A DNA stretch of 6,163 nucleotides from Propionibacterium sp. Its GTDB lineage: Bacteria; Actinomycetota; Actinomycetes; Propionibacteriales; Propionibacteriaceae. This document shows, piece by piece, positions 1-5,008 of this stretch. The stretch's first letter is position 1; each line of letters starts with the position of its first letter. The stretch is taken from positions 1 to 6,163 of the forward strand of contig JAAYZP010000231.1 of assembly GCA_012514785.1 (NCBI GenBank), in the 5' to 3' direction. The notes beneath the pieces are model-generated. The model was not told where the DNA came from and searched no databases. It saw only the letters and a program-made list of their open reading frames with translations. A program made the position numbers and the translations under genes.

Positions 1-465
1 CCCTGGTACTCGTCGCTCAGGTTCTACGACGAGCTGGTGAAGTTCCCCGGCTGGGAGACCGAGGACATCAACGACCAGGCACAGAAGGTGCAGCGCTCAG
101 GCTTCCCGGAGGCGTACCGGAAGCACGTGCCCAACGCGACGGTGCTCGCCGAGGCCGCCCGCGGGCTGACGCCCCAGGCGATCACGTGCTTGAGCTTCGC
201 CGAACCCGTCGCCGACCCGTCGCCCATCGAGCGGGTGCTGGAGCCCGTGCCGGGGGTGGAGATCGCCGTCGAGGGCCAGGCGATGACGATCACCGCGGAG
301 GATTCGCGGCAGCTGTGGTCGGCGGTCCACCTCGCGATCCTGAACACCTACGACGCGGGCATCACCCGGGTCAAGGTCGGGGACGCGAGCTGGGAACTCG
401 GGGACCGGGAGTGGAGCGGCGTGGCCGCCGACGACGCGACGTCGGCGACGATCACACTCGGCTGA
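1..465 (+). CDS. C-terminal part of a secreted lysozyme-fold-like actinobacterial protein (5' end outside window)
   Basis: The frame is open from base 1 (P-W-Y-S-S-L-R-F-Y-D-E-L...) to the TGA at 463-465, so 154 residues are visible and the real start lies upstream; the GTG at 37 is internal. The first 60 residues (RFYDELVKFPGWE, then an AQKVQRSGFPEAYRKH segment, then LTPQAITC) match my recollection of a widespread actinobacterial family with a transglycosylase/lysozyme-like fold, often mislabelled 'heavy metal transporter'. These are normally N-terminally anchored or secreted, with the catalytic-like part upstream of what is seen here. The last 90 residues form a small acidic C-terminal domain ending in a beta-rich stretch. 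A role in cell-wall metabolism is inferred from the fold; no catalytic residue can be assigned in this fragment. The gene converges on the dapC block, with the toxin-antitoxin patch between them. Confidence 0.72.
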   Translation, partial: PWYSSLRFYDELVKFPGWETEDINDQAQKVQRSGFPEAYRKHVPNATVLAEAARGLTPQAITCLSFAEPVADPSPIERVLEPVPGVEIAVEGQAMTITAEDSRQLWSAVHLAILNTYDAGITRVKVGDASWELGDREWSGVAADDATSATITLG

Positions 466-494
466 CCGAACTGAGCTCAGCGACCAGCTGCGCC

Positions 495-521
495 TTTAAG
501 GTATAGTTTCCATACTGAAAC
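495..521 (+). promoter_or_regulatory. Probable promoter and palindromic operator of brnT-brnA
   Basis: This is a sharply AT-rich spot in GC-rich DNA, just upstream of brnT. TATAGT at 502-507 is a good -10 candidate; no convincing -35 is seen 16-18 bp upstream. A perfect inverted repeat GTTTC (506-510) / GAAAC (517-521) with a 6-nt centre overlaps the -10 and the expected start of transcription. GTAT (501-504) / ATAC (512-515) forms a second, interleaved repeat. BrnA antitoxins are ribbon-helix-helix proteins known to repress their own operon, so this is where BrnA or the BrnT-BrnA complex would be expected to bind. That role is inference. Confidence 0.5.
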
Positions 522-532
522 GAGGCTGACGG

Positions 533-793
533 GTGGAGTTTGAGTACGATCCGGCGAAAAGCGCCGCCAACGACGAGAAGCACGGCATCGACTTTGTTGC
601 GGCGCAGACTTTGTGGCTTGATCCGAATCTCATCGACATCCCTGCTCGCACACAGGGGGAGCCCCGATGGCTGCTCATCGGCCAGATCAGGGGAACCCAC
701 TTCTCGGCTGTCGTTACATACCGGGACGAGCGAATCCGCCTGATCTCGGTCCGCCGGTCACGAAAGGAGGAGGTGGCTATCTATGAAGGCTGA
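533..793 (+). CDS. brnT: BrnT family toxin (ribonuclease of a type II toxin-antitoxin system)
   Basis: This is an 86-residue protein of the size usual for BrnT. It shows the family pattern: an N-terminal FEYDPAKSAAN segment, then KHG at 16-18 followed by IDF, an R-x-x-GEPR stretch at about 39-44, a central strand (AVVTYRD, about 59-65) and a C-terminal IRLISVRRSRKEE segment. BrnT is known to be a RelE-like-fold ribonuclease that halts translation by cutting RNA, and it is neutralised by BrnA in a tight complex. The GTG start at 533 is chosen because GAGG at 522-525 sits 7 nt upstream and the protein then begins at the family's usual position. The toxin gene comes first and overlaps the antitoxin gene by 11 bp, the normal brnT-brnA order. 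GC content is lower than in the flanking conserved genes, consistent with horizontal acquisition. No sign of inactivation is seen. Confidence 0.88.
   Translation: MEFEYDPAKSAANDEKHGIDFVAAQTLWLDPNLIDIPARTQGEPRWLLIGQIRGTHFSAVVTYRDERIRLISVRRSRKEEVAIYEG
764..773 (+). promoter_or_regulatory. Strong ribosome binding site for brnA inside the brnT coding region
   Basis: AAGGAGGAGG lies at 764-773 within the last codons of brnT, 9 nt before the brnA ATG at 783 (12 nt if only AAGGAGG is counted). It is the strongest Shine-Dalgarno match in the window, clearly stronger than the GAGG before the toxin gene. Together with the toxin's GTG start this should favour antitoxin synthesis over toxin from the same mRNA. 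It also fixes the brnA start. Confidence 0.7.
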
Positions 794-1019
794 GGAGTTC
801 GACGCCCGGTTCGATGATGGCGAGGACATCACGCATCACCTGGACCTCGCCCACGCACGCCGACCCGGGCACGAACAGCGACGTGTCAACGTGGATTTCC
901 CTGCTTGGATGATCGATGCGCTCGATCGAGAGGCAAAGCGGCTCGGCGTCACGAGACAGTCCGTCATCAAGGTGTGGATCGCAGATCATCTGGACCGGCC
1001 CGACCCTGTGCGCCGATAG
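783..1019 (+). CDS. brnA: BrnA family antitoxin (ribbon-helix-helix DNA-binding)
   Basis: This 78-residue protein is encoded directly after, and overlapping, the BrnT toxin gene. The N-terminal part (about 1-32: acidic FDDGEDITHHLDL, then a basic HARRPGHEQ stretch) is the likely toxin-wrapping and linker region. Residues about 33-72 form a ribbon-helix-helix domain: a short strand (RRVNVDFP), helix A (AWMIDALDREAKRLG), a turn (VTRQS) and helix B (VIKVWIADHLD). This is the architecture of BrnA/CopG-type antitoxins, which bind and neutralise the toxin and dimerise on operator DNA to repress the operon. The ATG at 783 is supported by the strong binding site at 764-773. The gene ends at TAG 1017-1019. 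It is intact, so the pair is probably functional or recently so. Confidence 0.86.
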   Translation: MKAEEFDARFDDGEDITHHLDLAHARRPGHEQRRVNVDFPAWMIDALDREAKRLGVTRQSVIKVWIADHLDRPDPVRR

Positions 1020-1098
1020 CGCTGCGTTTCGAGCATCACGCGCGCTGCGTGTAGGGGCACCTAGTTTCGCGCTTGCCACTTCGGAGAGCCCGGTGCCA

Positions 1099-1378
1099 AT
1101 GGACATCGAGGACCTTGGACGTGATGGCGAGGGCAGCCACGAGAACAAGGACGAGGAAGAGATTCTGCATAGGTTCCGCACGACTGCACCTTTCACCATC
1201 AAAAGCACACTCGAGGTGCTGGCGCGAGACCGAGGTCTACTTCCTGCCCTTCTTGACCCAAGTTCAACTCAAGTCAACCCGCGTCTACGCCTTACCGACA
1301 GGTCGGCCAGTCGTTTACGAAATTACCATACGAAGCAGCCCAAGACAGACTCTCGATGAAGCGCCACTTTGGGAGTGA
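1099..1378 (+). pseudogene. Small unknown gene apparently broken by one frameshift
   Basis: No single frame gives a convincing protein, but two frames joined at about 1222-1228 do. From ATG 1099 (GGAG at 1083-1086, 12 nt upstream, rather distant) the frame gives an acidic, natural-looking stretch, MDIEDLGRDGEG then ENKDEEEILHRFR, up to TLEVLA. Moving to the next frame then gives ETEVYFLPFLTQV, then RVYALPTGRPVVYEITI, ending DEAPLWE at TGA 1376-1378. Hand counts of G or C at third positions support the switch. The first frame has about 71% before the junction and 43% after it; the second frame has about 60% after it, rising to about 80% in the first 22 codons. One extra base, or two missing, within GGCGCGAG would explain it. 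The joined product would be about 92 residues. I do not recognise the family. A sequencing error, or no gene at all, are the alternatives. Confidence 0.42.
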
Positions 1379-1414
1379 GGCTTTCACGCCCGCTGGGGGC
1401 CTGCATGCTCTTGA

Positions 1415-1599
1415 TGGTTGAGCTCGCCCGCGACGAAGGAGCTGGCGATGGTCGAAACCACCCTCGGCGGTCGCTGGGATCTAGTCCCTGCCAAAGTCCG
1501 GGGTGGTTTCGATCCTTCGACCATCGCGGGTTCGTTCCTCACCCGCGAGCTCAGGAACCGCCATCCCGGAGCTCCTTCGTCGCGCCGGGAGCTCAACCA
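1415..1599. repeat. Large imperfect inverted repeat (REP/MITE-like)
   Basis: The left arm is 1415-1463 and the right arm 1501-1599, around a 37-bp centre (1464-1500). Four blocks pair perfectly: 1415-1425 with 1589-1599 (TGGTTGAGCTC), 1429-1443 with 1570-1584 (CGCGACGAAGGAGCT), 1445-1454 with 1518-1527 (GCGATGGTCG), and 1452-1463 with 1501-1512 (TCGAAACCACCC). The two innermost blocks overlap by 3 bp on the left side. The outer TGGTTGAG and inner TCGAAACCACC ends resemble dispersed palindromic repeats I recall from intergenic regions of several actinobacteria; that is memory, not a search. No transposase is present. Lying between convergent genes, it could end transcription in both directions as RNA, but it has no U-tract. 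Confidence 0.75.
1521..1570. repeat. 40-bp insertion in the right arm of the inverted repeat, flanked by near-direct repeats
   Basis: The right arm is about 40-45 bp longer than the left. The extra segment is bounded by CCATCGCGGG (1521-1530) and CCATCCCGGA (1561-1570), which match at 8 of 10 positions and are exactly 40 bp apart. It carries its own dyads: CGCGGGT (1525-1531) with ACCCGCG (1541-1547), and GTTCCT (1534-1539) with AGGAAC (1553-1558). These two pairings interleave and cannot both form. A small repeat inserted into an older one, or a local duplication, would produce this layout. Confidence 0.5.
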
Positions 1600-1736
1600 G
1601 CAAGTGCCTCGGAGGGCCGAGCACCTGTTGTGTGACCGCGTTCTCGTCCCAGAAGCTGAGGTGCGGTGCAAAGCGGAGCCCATGCGGGGTCATTCGCCAT
1701 TCAGCAACAGGCTCCGGACGGTGGCAAACCCTACGG
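1600..1736. other. Intergenic stretch downstream of dapC, no gene seen
   Basis: No coding region is supported here. A short + strand hairpin is visible: GTG (1604-1606) plus CTCGG (1608-1612) pair with CCGAG (1617-1621) plus CAC (1622-1624), with one bulged C and an AGGG loop. It has no following T-run in either direction, so it is only a weak terminator candidate for dapC, which ends at 1737. Open frames through this stretch run across the inverted repeat and are not credible proteins. Confidence 0.45.
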
Positions 1737-2822
1737 CTAAGCCGGCTTGAGGCGGTCGGCGGCGGCGGCGATGCGCTCGTTGGTGGCCGTCAGCGCCACG
1801 CGGACGTGACGTGCGGCGTCGGGGCCGTAGAAGTCACCCGGAGCGACGAGGATGCCCCGCTCCGCGAGCCAGTCCACCGTCGCCCGGCAGTCCTCGCCCC
1901 GGGTGGCCCACAGGTACAGGCTCCCCTCGGAATGGTCGATCGTGAACCCGGCGGCCTCCAGCGCGGGGCGAAGCACGGCGCGACGGGCGAGGTAGCGCTC
2001 GCGCTGCTCCTCGACGTGCGCCTGGTCCCCCAGCATCGCCACCAGCGCGGACTGCACGGGTGCGGGCACCATCATGCCCAGGTGCTTCCGCAGCCCGACG
2101 AGGCCCTGCACCAGACCTGCATCGCCGACGACGAAGCCCGCACGGTAGCCGGCCGCGTTGGACCGCTTCGACACGGAGTGGACGGCCAGCAGGCCGGTGT
2201 GGTCGCCGTCGGAGACACGCGGGTCGAGCACCGAGACGGCCTCGGCGTCCCACGCGAACTCGCCGTAGCACTCGTCGCTGGCCAGCACCGCGCCCAGCTC
2301 CCGGGCGCGCGCCACGAACGCGCGCAGCTCGTCGACGGACAGGATGCGGCCGGTCGGGTTCGAGGGCGAGTTGATCCAGATCAGCTTCGTGCTCTCCGGC
2401 AGCTCGGCCGGGTCGTCGCAGGCCAGCGGCTCCGCGCCGCACGTGAGCGCGCCGATCTCGTAGGTGGGGTACGCCTCCTGCGGGAAGGCGACGACGTCGC
2501 CCGCTCCCAGCCCGAGCAGCGTGGGCAGCCAACCCACGATCTCCTTCGTGCCTATCACCGGCATCACGGACTCATGCGTGAGCACAGGCGACGCCCAACG
2601 TCGCTCCATGTAACCGACGATGGCGTCCCGGCACTCTTCGGTGCCCCACACCGTCGGGTAGCCGTGCGCATTCGAGGCGGCATCCAGCGCGGCGCGCGCG
2701 ATGTCAGGGGTGTCGTCGACCGGTGTGCCCACCGAGAGGTCGACGATGCCGCCCGGGTGCTGTGCGGCGCGGCTCTTCGCTGCGGCCAGCGAGTCCCAGG
2801 GGAACCCCGGCAGCTGCAGCAT
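1737..2822 (-). CDS. dapC: Succinyldiaminopimelate aminotransferase DapC (PLP-dependent)
   Basis: This 361-residue, complete fold-type I aminotransferase is of the short actinobacterial DapC type. DapC interconverts N-succinyl-2-amino-6-ketopimelate and N-succinyl-LL-diaminopimelate, with glutamate as amino donor, in the lysine/meso-diaminopimelate pathway that feeds peptidoglycan. Visible signatures are the N-terminal LPGFPWDSL and GGIVDLSVGTPVD segments, GTKE at 91-94, NSPSNPTG at 151-158 (Asn155 contacts PLP), SDECYGEF from 182 (Asp183 pairs with the pyridine nitrogen), SVSKRSN from 216 with Lys219 as the PLP Schiff-base lysine, Arg227, and HVRVALT with Arg341 as the substrate-carboxylate arginine. 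The ATG at 2822 lies 2 bp after the fdxA stop and has no clear Shine-Dalgarno, so translation is probably coupled to fdxA. The neighbouring fdxA, a common actinobacterial arrangement, favours DapC over other class I aminotransferases. The gene ends with TAG at 1739-1737. Confidence 0.9.
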   Translation of the reverse strand: MLQLPGFPWDSLAAAKSRAAQHPGGIVDLSVGTPVDDTPDIARAALDAASNAHGYPTVWGTEECRDAIVGYMERRWASPVLTHESVMPVIGTKEIVGWLPTLLGLGAGDVVAFPQEAYPTYEIGALTCGAEPLACDDPAELPESTKLIWINSPSNPTGRILSVDELRAFVARARELGAVLASDECYGEFAWDAEAVSVLDPRVSDGDHTGLLAVHSVSKRSNAAGYRAGFVVGDAGLVQGLVGLRKHLGMMVPAPVQSALVAMLGDQAHVEEQRERYLARRAVLRPALEAAGFTIDHSEGSLYLWATRGEDCRATVDWLAERGILVAPGDFYGPDAARHVRVALTATNERIAAAADRLKPA

Positions 2823-2824
2823 CG

Positions 2825-3145
2825 TCAGTGCTGCTGGGGCGGCAGGGCTGCGACGACGGGGTGGTCCTTCGGGATGATGCCCAGCTTCGCGGCGCCACCG
2901 GGCGAGCCGACGTCGTCGAAGAACTGGACGTTCACGTCGTAGTACTCGGCGTGCTCCTCGGGGACGTCGTCCTCGTAGTAGATCGCTTCCACGGGGCAGA
3001 CGGGCTCACACGCACCGCAGTCGACGCACTCGTCGGGGTGGATGTAGAGCATCCGCTCACCCTCGTAGATGCAGTCCACGGGACATTCGTCGTCGCAAGC
3101 ACGATCCTTGAGGTCAACACACGGCAGGGCGATGATGTACGTCAC
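2825..3145 (-). CDS. fdxA: 7Fe ferredoxin FdxA ([3Fe-4S][4Fe-4S])
   Basis: This 106-residue cytoplasmic electron carrier carries two iron-sulfur clusters. By alignment with the Azotobacter-type 7Fe ferredoxin pattern, Cys9, Cys17 and Cys50 would hold the [3Fe-4S] cluster, and Cys21, Cys40, Cys43 and Cys46 the [4Fe-4S] cluster; Cys25 is an extra conserved cysteine. The CDDECPVDCIYEG and HPDECVDCGACEPVCP segments are diagnostic. The C-terminal tail (SPGGAAKLGIIPKDHP, about 81-96) is the form seen in actinobacterial FdxA proteins. The start is a GTG at 3145, supported by AGGAG (3156-3152) 6 nt upstream and by the family's MTYII opening. It is the first gene of a probable fdxA-dapC operon, with a 2-bp gap. 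The redox partner is not evident locally; the aminotransferase needs none, so the pairing may reflect shared expression rather than shared chemistry. Confidence 0.93.
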   Translation of the reverse strand: MTYIIALPCVDLKDRACDDECPVDCIYEGERMLYIHPDECVDCGACEPVCPVEAIYYEDDVPEEHAEYYDVNVQFFDDVGSPGGAAKLGIIPKDHPVVAALPPQQH

Positions 3146-3175
3146 GTTCGTCTCCTAAAACAGCGGTGTCCACAC

Positions 3176-3203
3176 AGCCTATCCCCCCTCGGGGATGGGT
3201 CAA
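3176..3203 (-). promoter_or_regulatory. Probable promoter of fdxA-dapC
   Basis: On the - strand TTGACC (3203-3198) and TAGGCT (3181-3176) are separated by 16 bp, a good match to housekeeping-sigma elements. The predicted transcript starts near 3169 and gives a leader of about 25 nt carrying the AGGAG site. The spacer is almost entirely occupied by a GC-rich dyad (3178-3199), which is unusual. Confidence 0.55.
3178..3199 (-). terminator. Hairpin between vanW and fdxA (weak terminator candidate)
   Basis: ATCCCC (3181-3186) pairs with GGGGAT (3191-3196) around a CCTC loop. CC at 3178-3179 with GG at 3198-3199, plus a T-G wobble, extend it to about 9 bp. It lies 27-48 bp past the end of the VanW-family gene, so it could end that transcript, but no U-run follows it on the - strand. 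It also sits between the -35 and -10 of fdxA, so its main role is uncertain. Confidence 0.35.
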
Positions 3204-3225
3204 GCATGGCGCATCCGCGGAACGA

Positions 3226-4929
3226 TCAGGCGCAGGTGATGCGGTCGCCGGCGCTGTACCGCCAGCGGAACGGCTCCTCCTTCACGAGGCTGCCGTCCTT
3301 GTAGAAGAGACGCTTGTAGTTGACCGTGAAGCCCTGGATGGGCGCCTGCGGCTCGCAGTTGGCGGTGCTCAGCACCCGCTCGCTGCCCGAGTAGTAGCCG
3401 GAGCGCACGAGGTCGCTCGACTCGATCCGGTCGTAGGTGGGGATCGACCAGACGCGGTACGTGATCGAGCCCTGGCTGCCCGGCGACGACGGGCTCGTGA
3501 AGCCCTGGATGATCGCGGGGTACTCGGTGTTGTTGCGGAACCGGAGGTCCACCGAACCGTAGTACACCGTCGCCTCCCGGCCGGCCGGGTAGCGCGAGAA
3601 GTACAGCGAGTGGGGCTTGTGCTCGACGTCCTCGAAACCGGCGAAGAACGCCGCGTTGAACAGCGTCGTGGCCGCCTGCGACACGCCGCCGCCGGAAGCC
3701 CGGACGAGGTTGCCGCCGTCGATCACGTAGCCGGACGCCCAGCCCGCCTCGGCCGTGCGTCGCCCGAGGGTGCCGTTCAGGCTGAACGTCTCGCCCGGCA
3801 GCAGCACGGTGCCGTTGACGATGCTGGCTGCCTTGCCGATGTTGGTGTTGCGGTAGGCGGCGTGCGGGTAGCGCGTGGAGTACTCGCCGATCACCTCGCG
3901 GGGCTTCAGCCGCTCGGCCTCCTCCGTGGTGAACTCGGGCTCCTCCATCGTCGCCTCGAGCGCGACCGTGCGGCTCTCGCCGGCCAACGCCTGCTCGAAG
4001 GCGTCGACGACGGCGTCCTCCGTCACCGCCATGCCCGATTCTCCGGGCACGACGACGACGCTGCCGTCGTTGAAGCGGTAGCTGGCGTTCTTGGGCCCGC
4101 CCTCGTCGATGTCGTCGAGCTGGTCGGCGGTGAGCTCCGTGAGGAGCTCCCCGTCGTAGCCGACGCTGAAGCTGTCACCCTCCTGGGTGATGGTGAGCGC
4201 GCCGGCGATCTCCTCCTCGGTGAGGTCGATGTTGCCGGACTCGCTGGTGAGCGTGATGTTGCCCGTCATCGCGGCGGCGAGGGCTCCGTCGCGGAAGGCC
4301 TGCACCTCGGCGTCGGTGACGTCGGGCTCGGCCTCCGTGCCGACGGCGTCGACCTCAGCCTCGCGCGCGGCGAACGCGTCACGCACGGCCGCGGCGGTGC
4401 CGTCGACCTCCACGGCATAGCCGGTGACGGCCTCCGTGGTCTCGACGACGCCCTCGGTGAGCGTGATCGTCGCGTCCGTGGGCTCCACGCGCAGCGTCGC
4501 GGCCTCCGACTCGACGCTCTCGCGCAGCTGGTCCTCATCGACGGCGAGCACCATGTCGACCTGGTCGCCGCCCGCCAGCGAGCGGTAGATGTGGCTGGGG
4601 TGCCAGCTGAACCCGCCGCCGGCGGCCTCGATGGTGGCCGCGTAGTCATACCCCAGGCCGGCCTCGGCAGGCACGATCTGGGCGGTGCCGCTGTCGGCGT
4701 TGATCGTGATGGGCGCGGACAGCGTCGGCTCCATCTCGGAACGGAGCAGCTCCTCGGCATTCGTAGGGCTCATCCCGCCGATCGCGACGTCCGCGGCACT
4801 GGCGTGCGCGGGCACCTGGTTGCCGGCGACGAAGTACGCCCCGACGTAGGCACCACCAGCGAGGACGACGAAGGCACCGGCACCGATGCCGACCCACATC
4901 CACGTCTTCTTCTTGCTCTTCGCGCTCAC
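3226..4929 (-). CDS. Membrane-anchored VanW family protein with putative peptidoglycan-binding domains
   Basis: This is a 567-residue, probably extracytoplasmic protein. The N-terminus is basic (SAKSKKK), followed by one hydrophobic segment at about 11-36, a signal anchor or uncleaved signal. Residues about 45-330 are acidic and beta-rich and appear to hold two copies of the YoaR-like putative peptidoglycan-binding domain (about 75-190 and 225-325), judged from repeated ITL/ITI-x(n)-GY patterns. The VanW domain spans about 345-475, with FSLNGTLGRRTAEAGW at 382-397, the hallmark GGGVSQAATTLFNAAFFAG at 413-431 and PHSLYFSRYPAGREATV at 439-455. A C-terminal extension (about 476-567) carries the protein's only cysteines, 525 and 566, a possible disulfide. 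VanW's biochemical role is not established; the name comes from some vancomycin-resistance clusters and does not imply resistance here. The GTG start at 4929 keeps the basic residues before the membrane segment; its binding site (GAGGGG) is close and weak. Confidence 0.85.
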   Translation of the reverse strand: MSAKSKKKTWMWVGIGAGAFVVLAGGAYVGAYFVAGNQVPAHASAADVAIGGMSPTNAEELLRSEMEPTLSAPITINADSGTAQIVPAEAGLGYDYAATIEAAGGGFSWHPSHIYRSLAGGDQVDMVLAVDEDQLRESVESEAATLRVEPTDATITLTEGVVETTEAVTGYAVEVDGTAAAVRDAFAAREAEVDAVGTEAEPDVTDAEVQAFRDGALAAAMTGNITLTSESGNIDLTEEEIAGALTITQEGDSFSVGYDGELLTELTADQLDDIDEGGPKNASYRFNDGSVVVVPGESGMAVTEDAVVDAFEQALAGESRTVALEATMEEPEFTTEEAERLKPREVIGEYSTRYPHAAYRNTNIGKAASIVNGTVLLPGETFSLNGTLGRRTAEAGWASGYVIDGGNLVRASGGGVSQAATTLFNAAFFAGFEDVEHKPHSLYFSRYPAGREATVYYGSVDLRFRNNTEYPAIIQGFTSPSSPGSQGSITYRVWSIPTYDRIESSDLVRSGYYSGSERVLSTANCEPQAPIQGFTVNYKRLFYKDGSLVKEEPFRWRYSAGDRITCA

Positions 4930-4943
4930 GGCCCCTCAATCCT

Positions 4944-4956
4944 GGCCCGACGGGCC
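4944..4956 (-). other. Perfect GC hairpin in the vanW leader
   Basis: GGCCC and GGGCC flank a 3-nt centre (4949-4951). If transcription starts near 4956, as the promoter candidate predicts, this hairpin would form the very 5' end of the mRNA, ending 7 nt before the ribosome binding site. A 5'-terminal stem can protect mRNA from decay; that role here is inference. Confidence 0.35.
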
Positions 4957-4962
4957 GCGGTC

Positions 4963-4991
4963 ATTCTACGAATATCGGGGCCGCTTCCCAA
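4963..4991 (-). promoter_or_regulatory. Probable promoter of the VanW-family gene
   Basis: On the - strand TTGGGA (4991-4986) and TAGAAT (4968-4963) are separated by 17 bp. TAGAAT matches the -10 consensus at 5 of 6 positions and TTGGGA matches the -35 at 4 of 6. It lies in the 79-bp gap between sppA and the VanW gene, suggesting the latter is not wholly dependent on sppA transcription. Confidence 0.5.
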
Positions 4992-5008
4992 AACCTTGCC
5001 GGTTGTGG
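4988..5008 (-). terminator. Short hairpin directly after the sppA stop (weak terminator candidate)
   Basis: CCACAACC (5008-5001) pairs with GGTTTTGG (4995-4988) at 7 of 8 positions around a 5-nt loop, immediately after the sppA TGA. No U-run follows. It overlaps the -35 box of the VanW-gene promoter candidate, so it may be only incidental. Confidence 0.25.

Noticed and set aside
1037..1051. Hairpin CACGC/GCGTG after brnA as a terminator
   Set aside because: Only 5 bp of stem and no T-run; too weak to call in GC-rich DNA.
1056..1097. GGCACC / GGTGCC inverted repeat as possible insertion-sequence ends
   Set aside because: Only 6 bp, 30 bp apart, with nothing resembling a transposase between or nearby.
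777..1208. - strand open frame of 143 codons across brnA
   Set aside because: It lies antisense to brnA and has no plausible binding site or recognisable domain.
1254..1280. Short direct repeat CAAGTTCAACT / CAAGTCAAC as a CRISPR or iteron
   Set aside because: Two imperfect adjacent copies only, with no regular spacing or further units.
1418..1750. + strand open frame of 110 codons through the inverted repeat
   Set aside because: Most of it is encoded by the two palindrome arms, and it runs into the end of dapC; no binding site or family resemblance.
1503..2942. Long + strand open frame of 479 codons antisense to dapC
   Set aside because: It is a shadow of dapC in GC-rich DNA: it is Arg/Gly/His-rich with no recognisable domain, while the opposite strand has all aminotransferase motifs.
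3226..4929. Vancomycin resistance function for the VanW-family gene
   Set aside because: VanW domains are widespread in bacteria lacking resistance, and none of the core resistance genes (ligase, dehydrogenase, dipeptidase) is present in the window.
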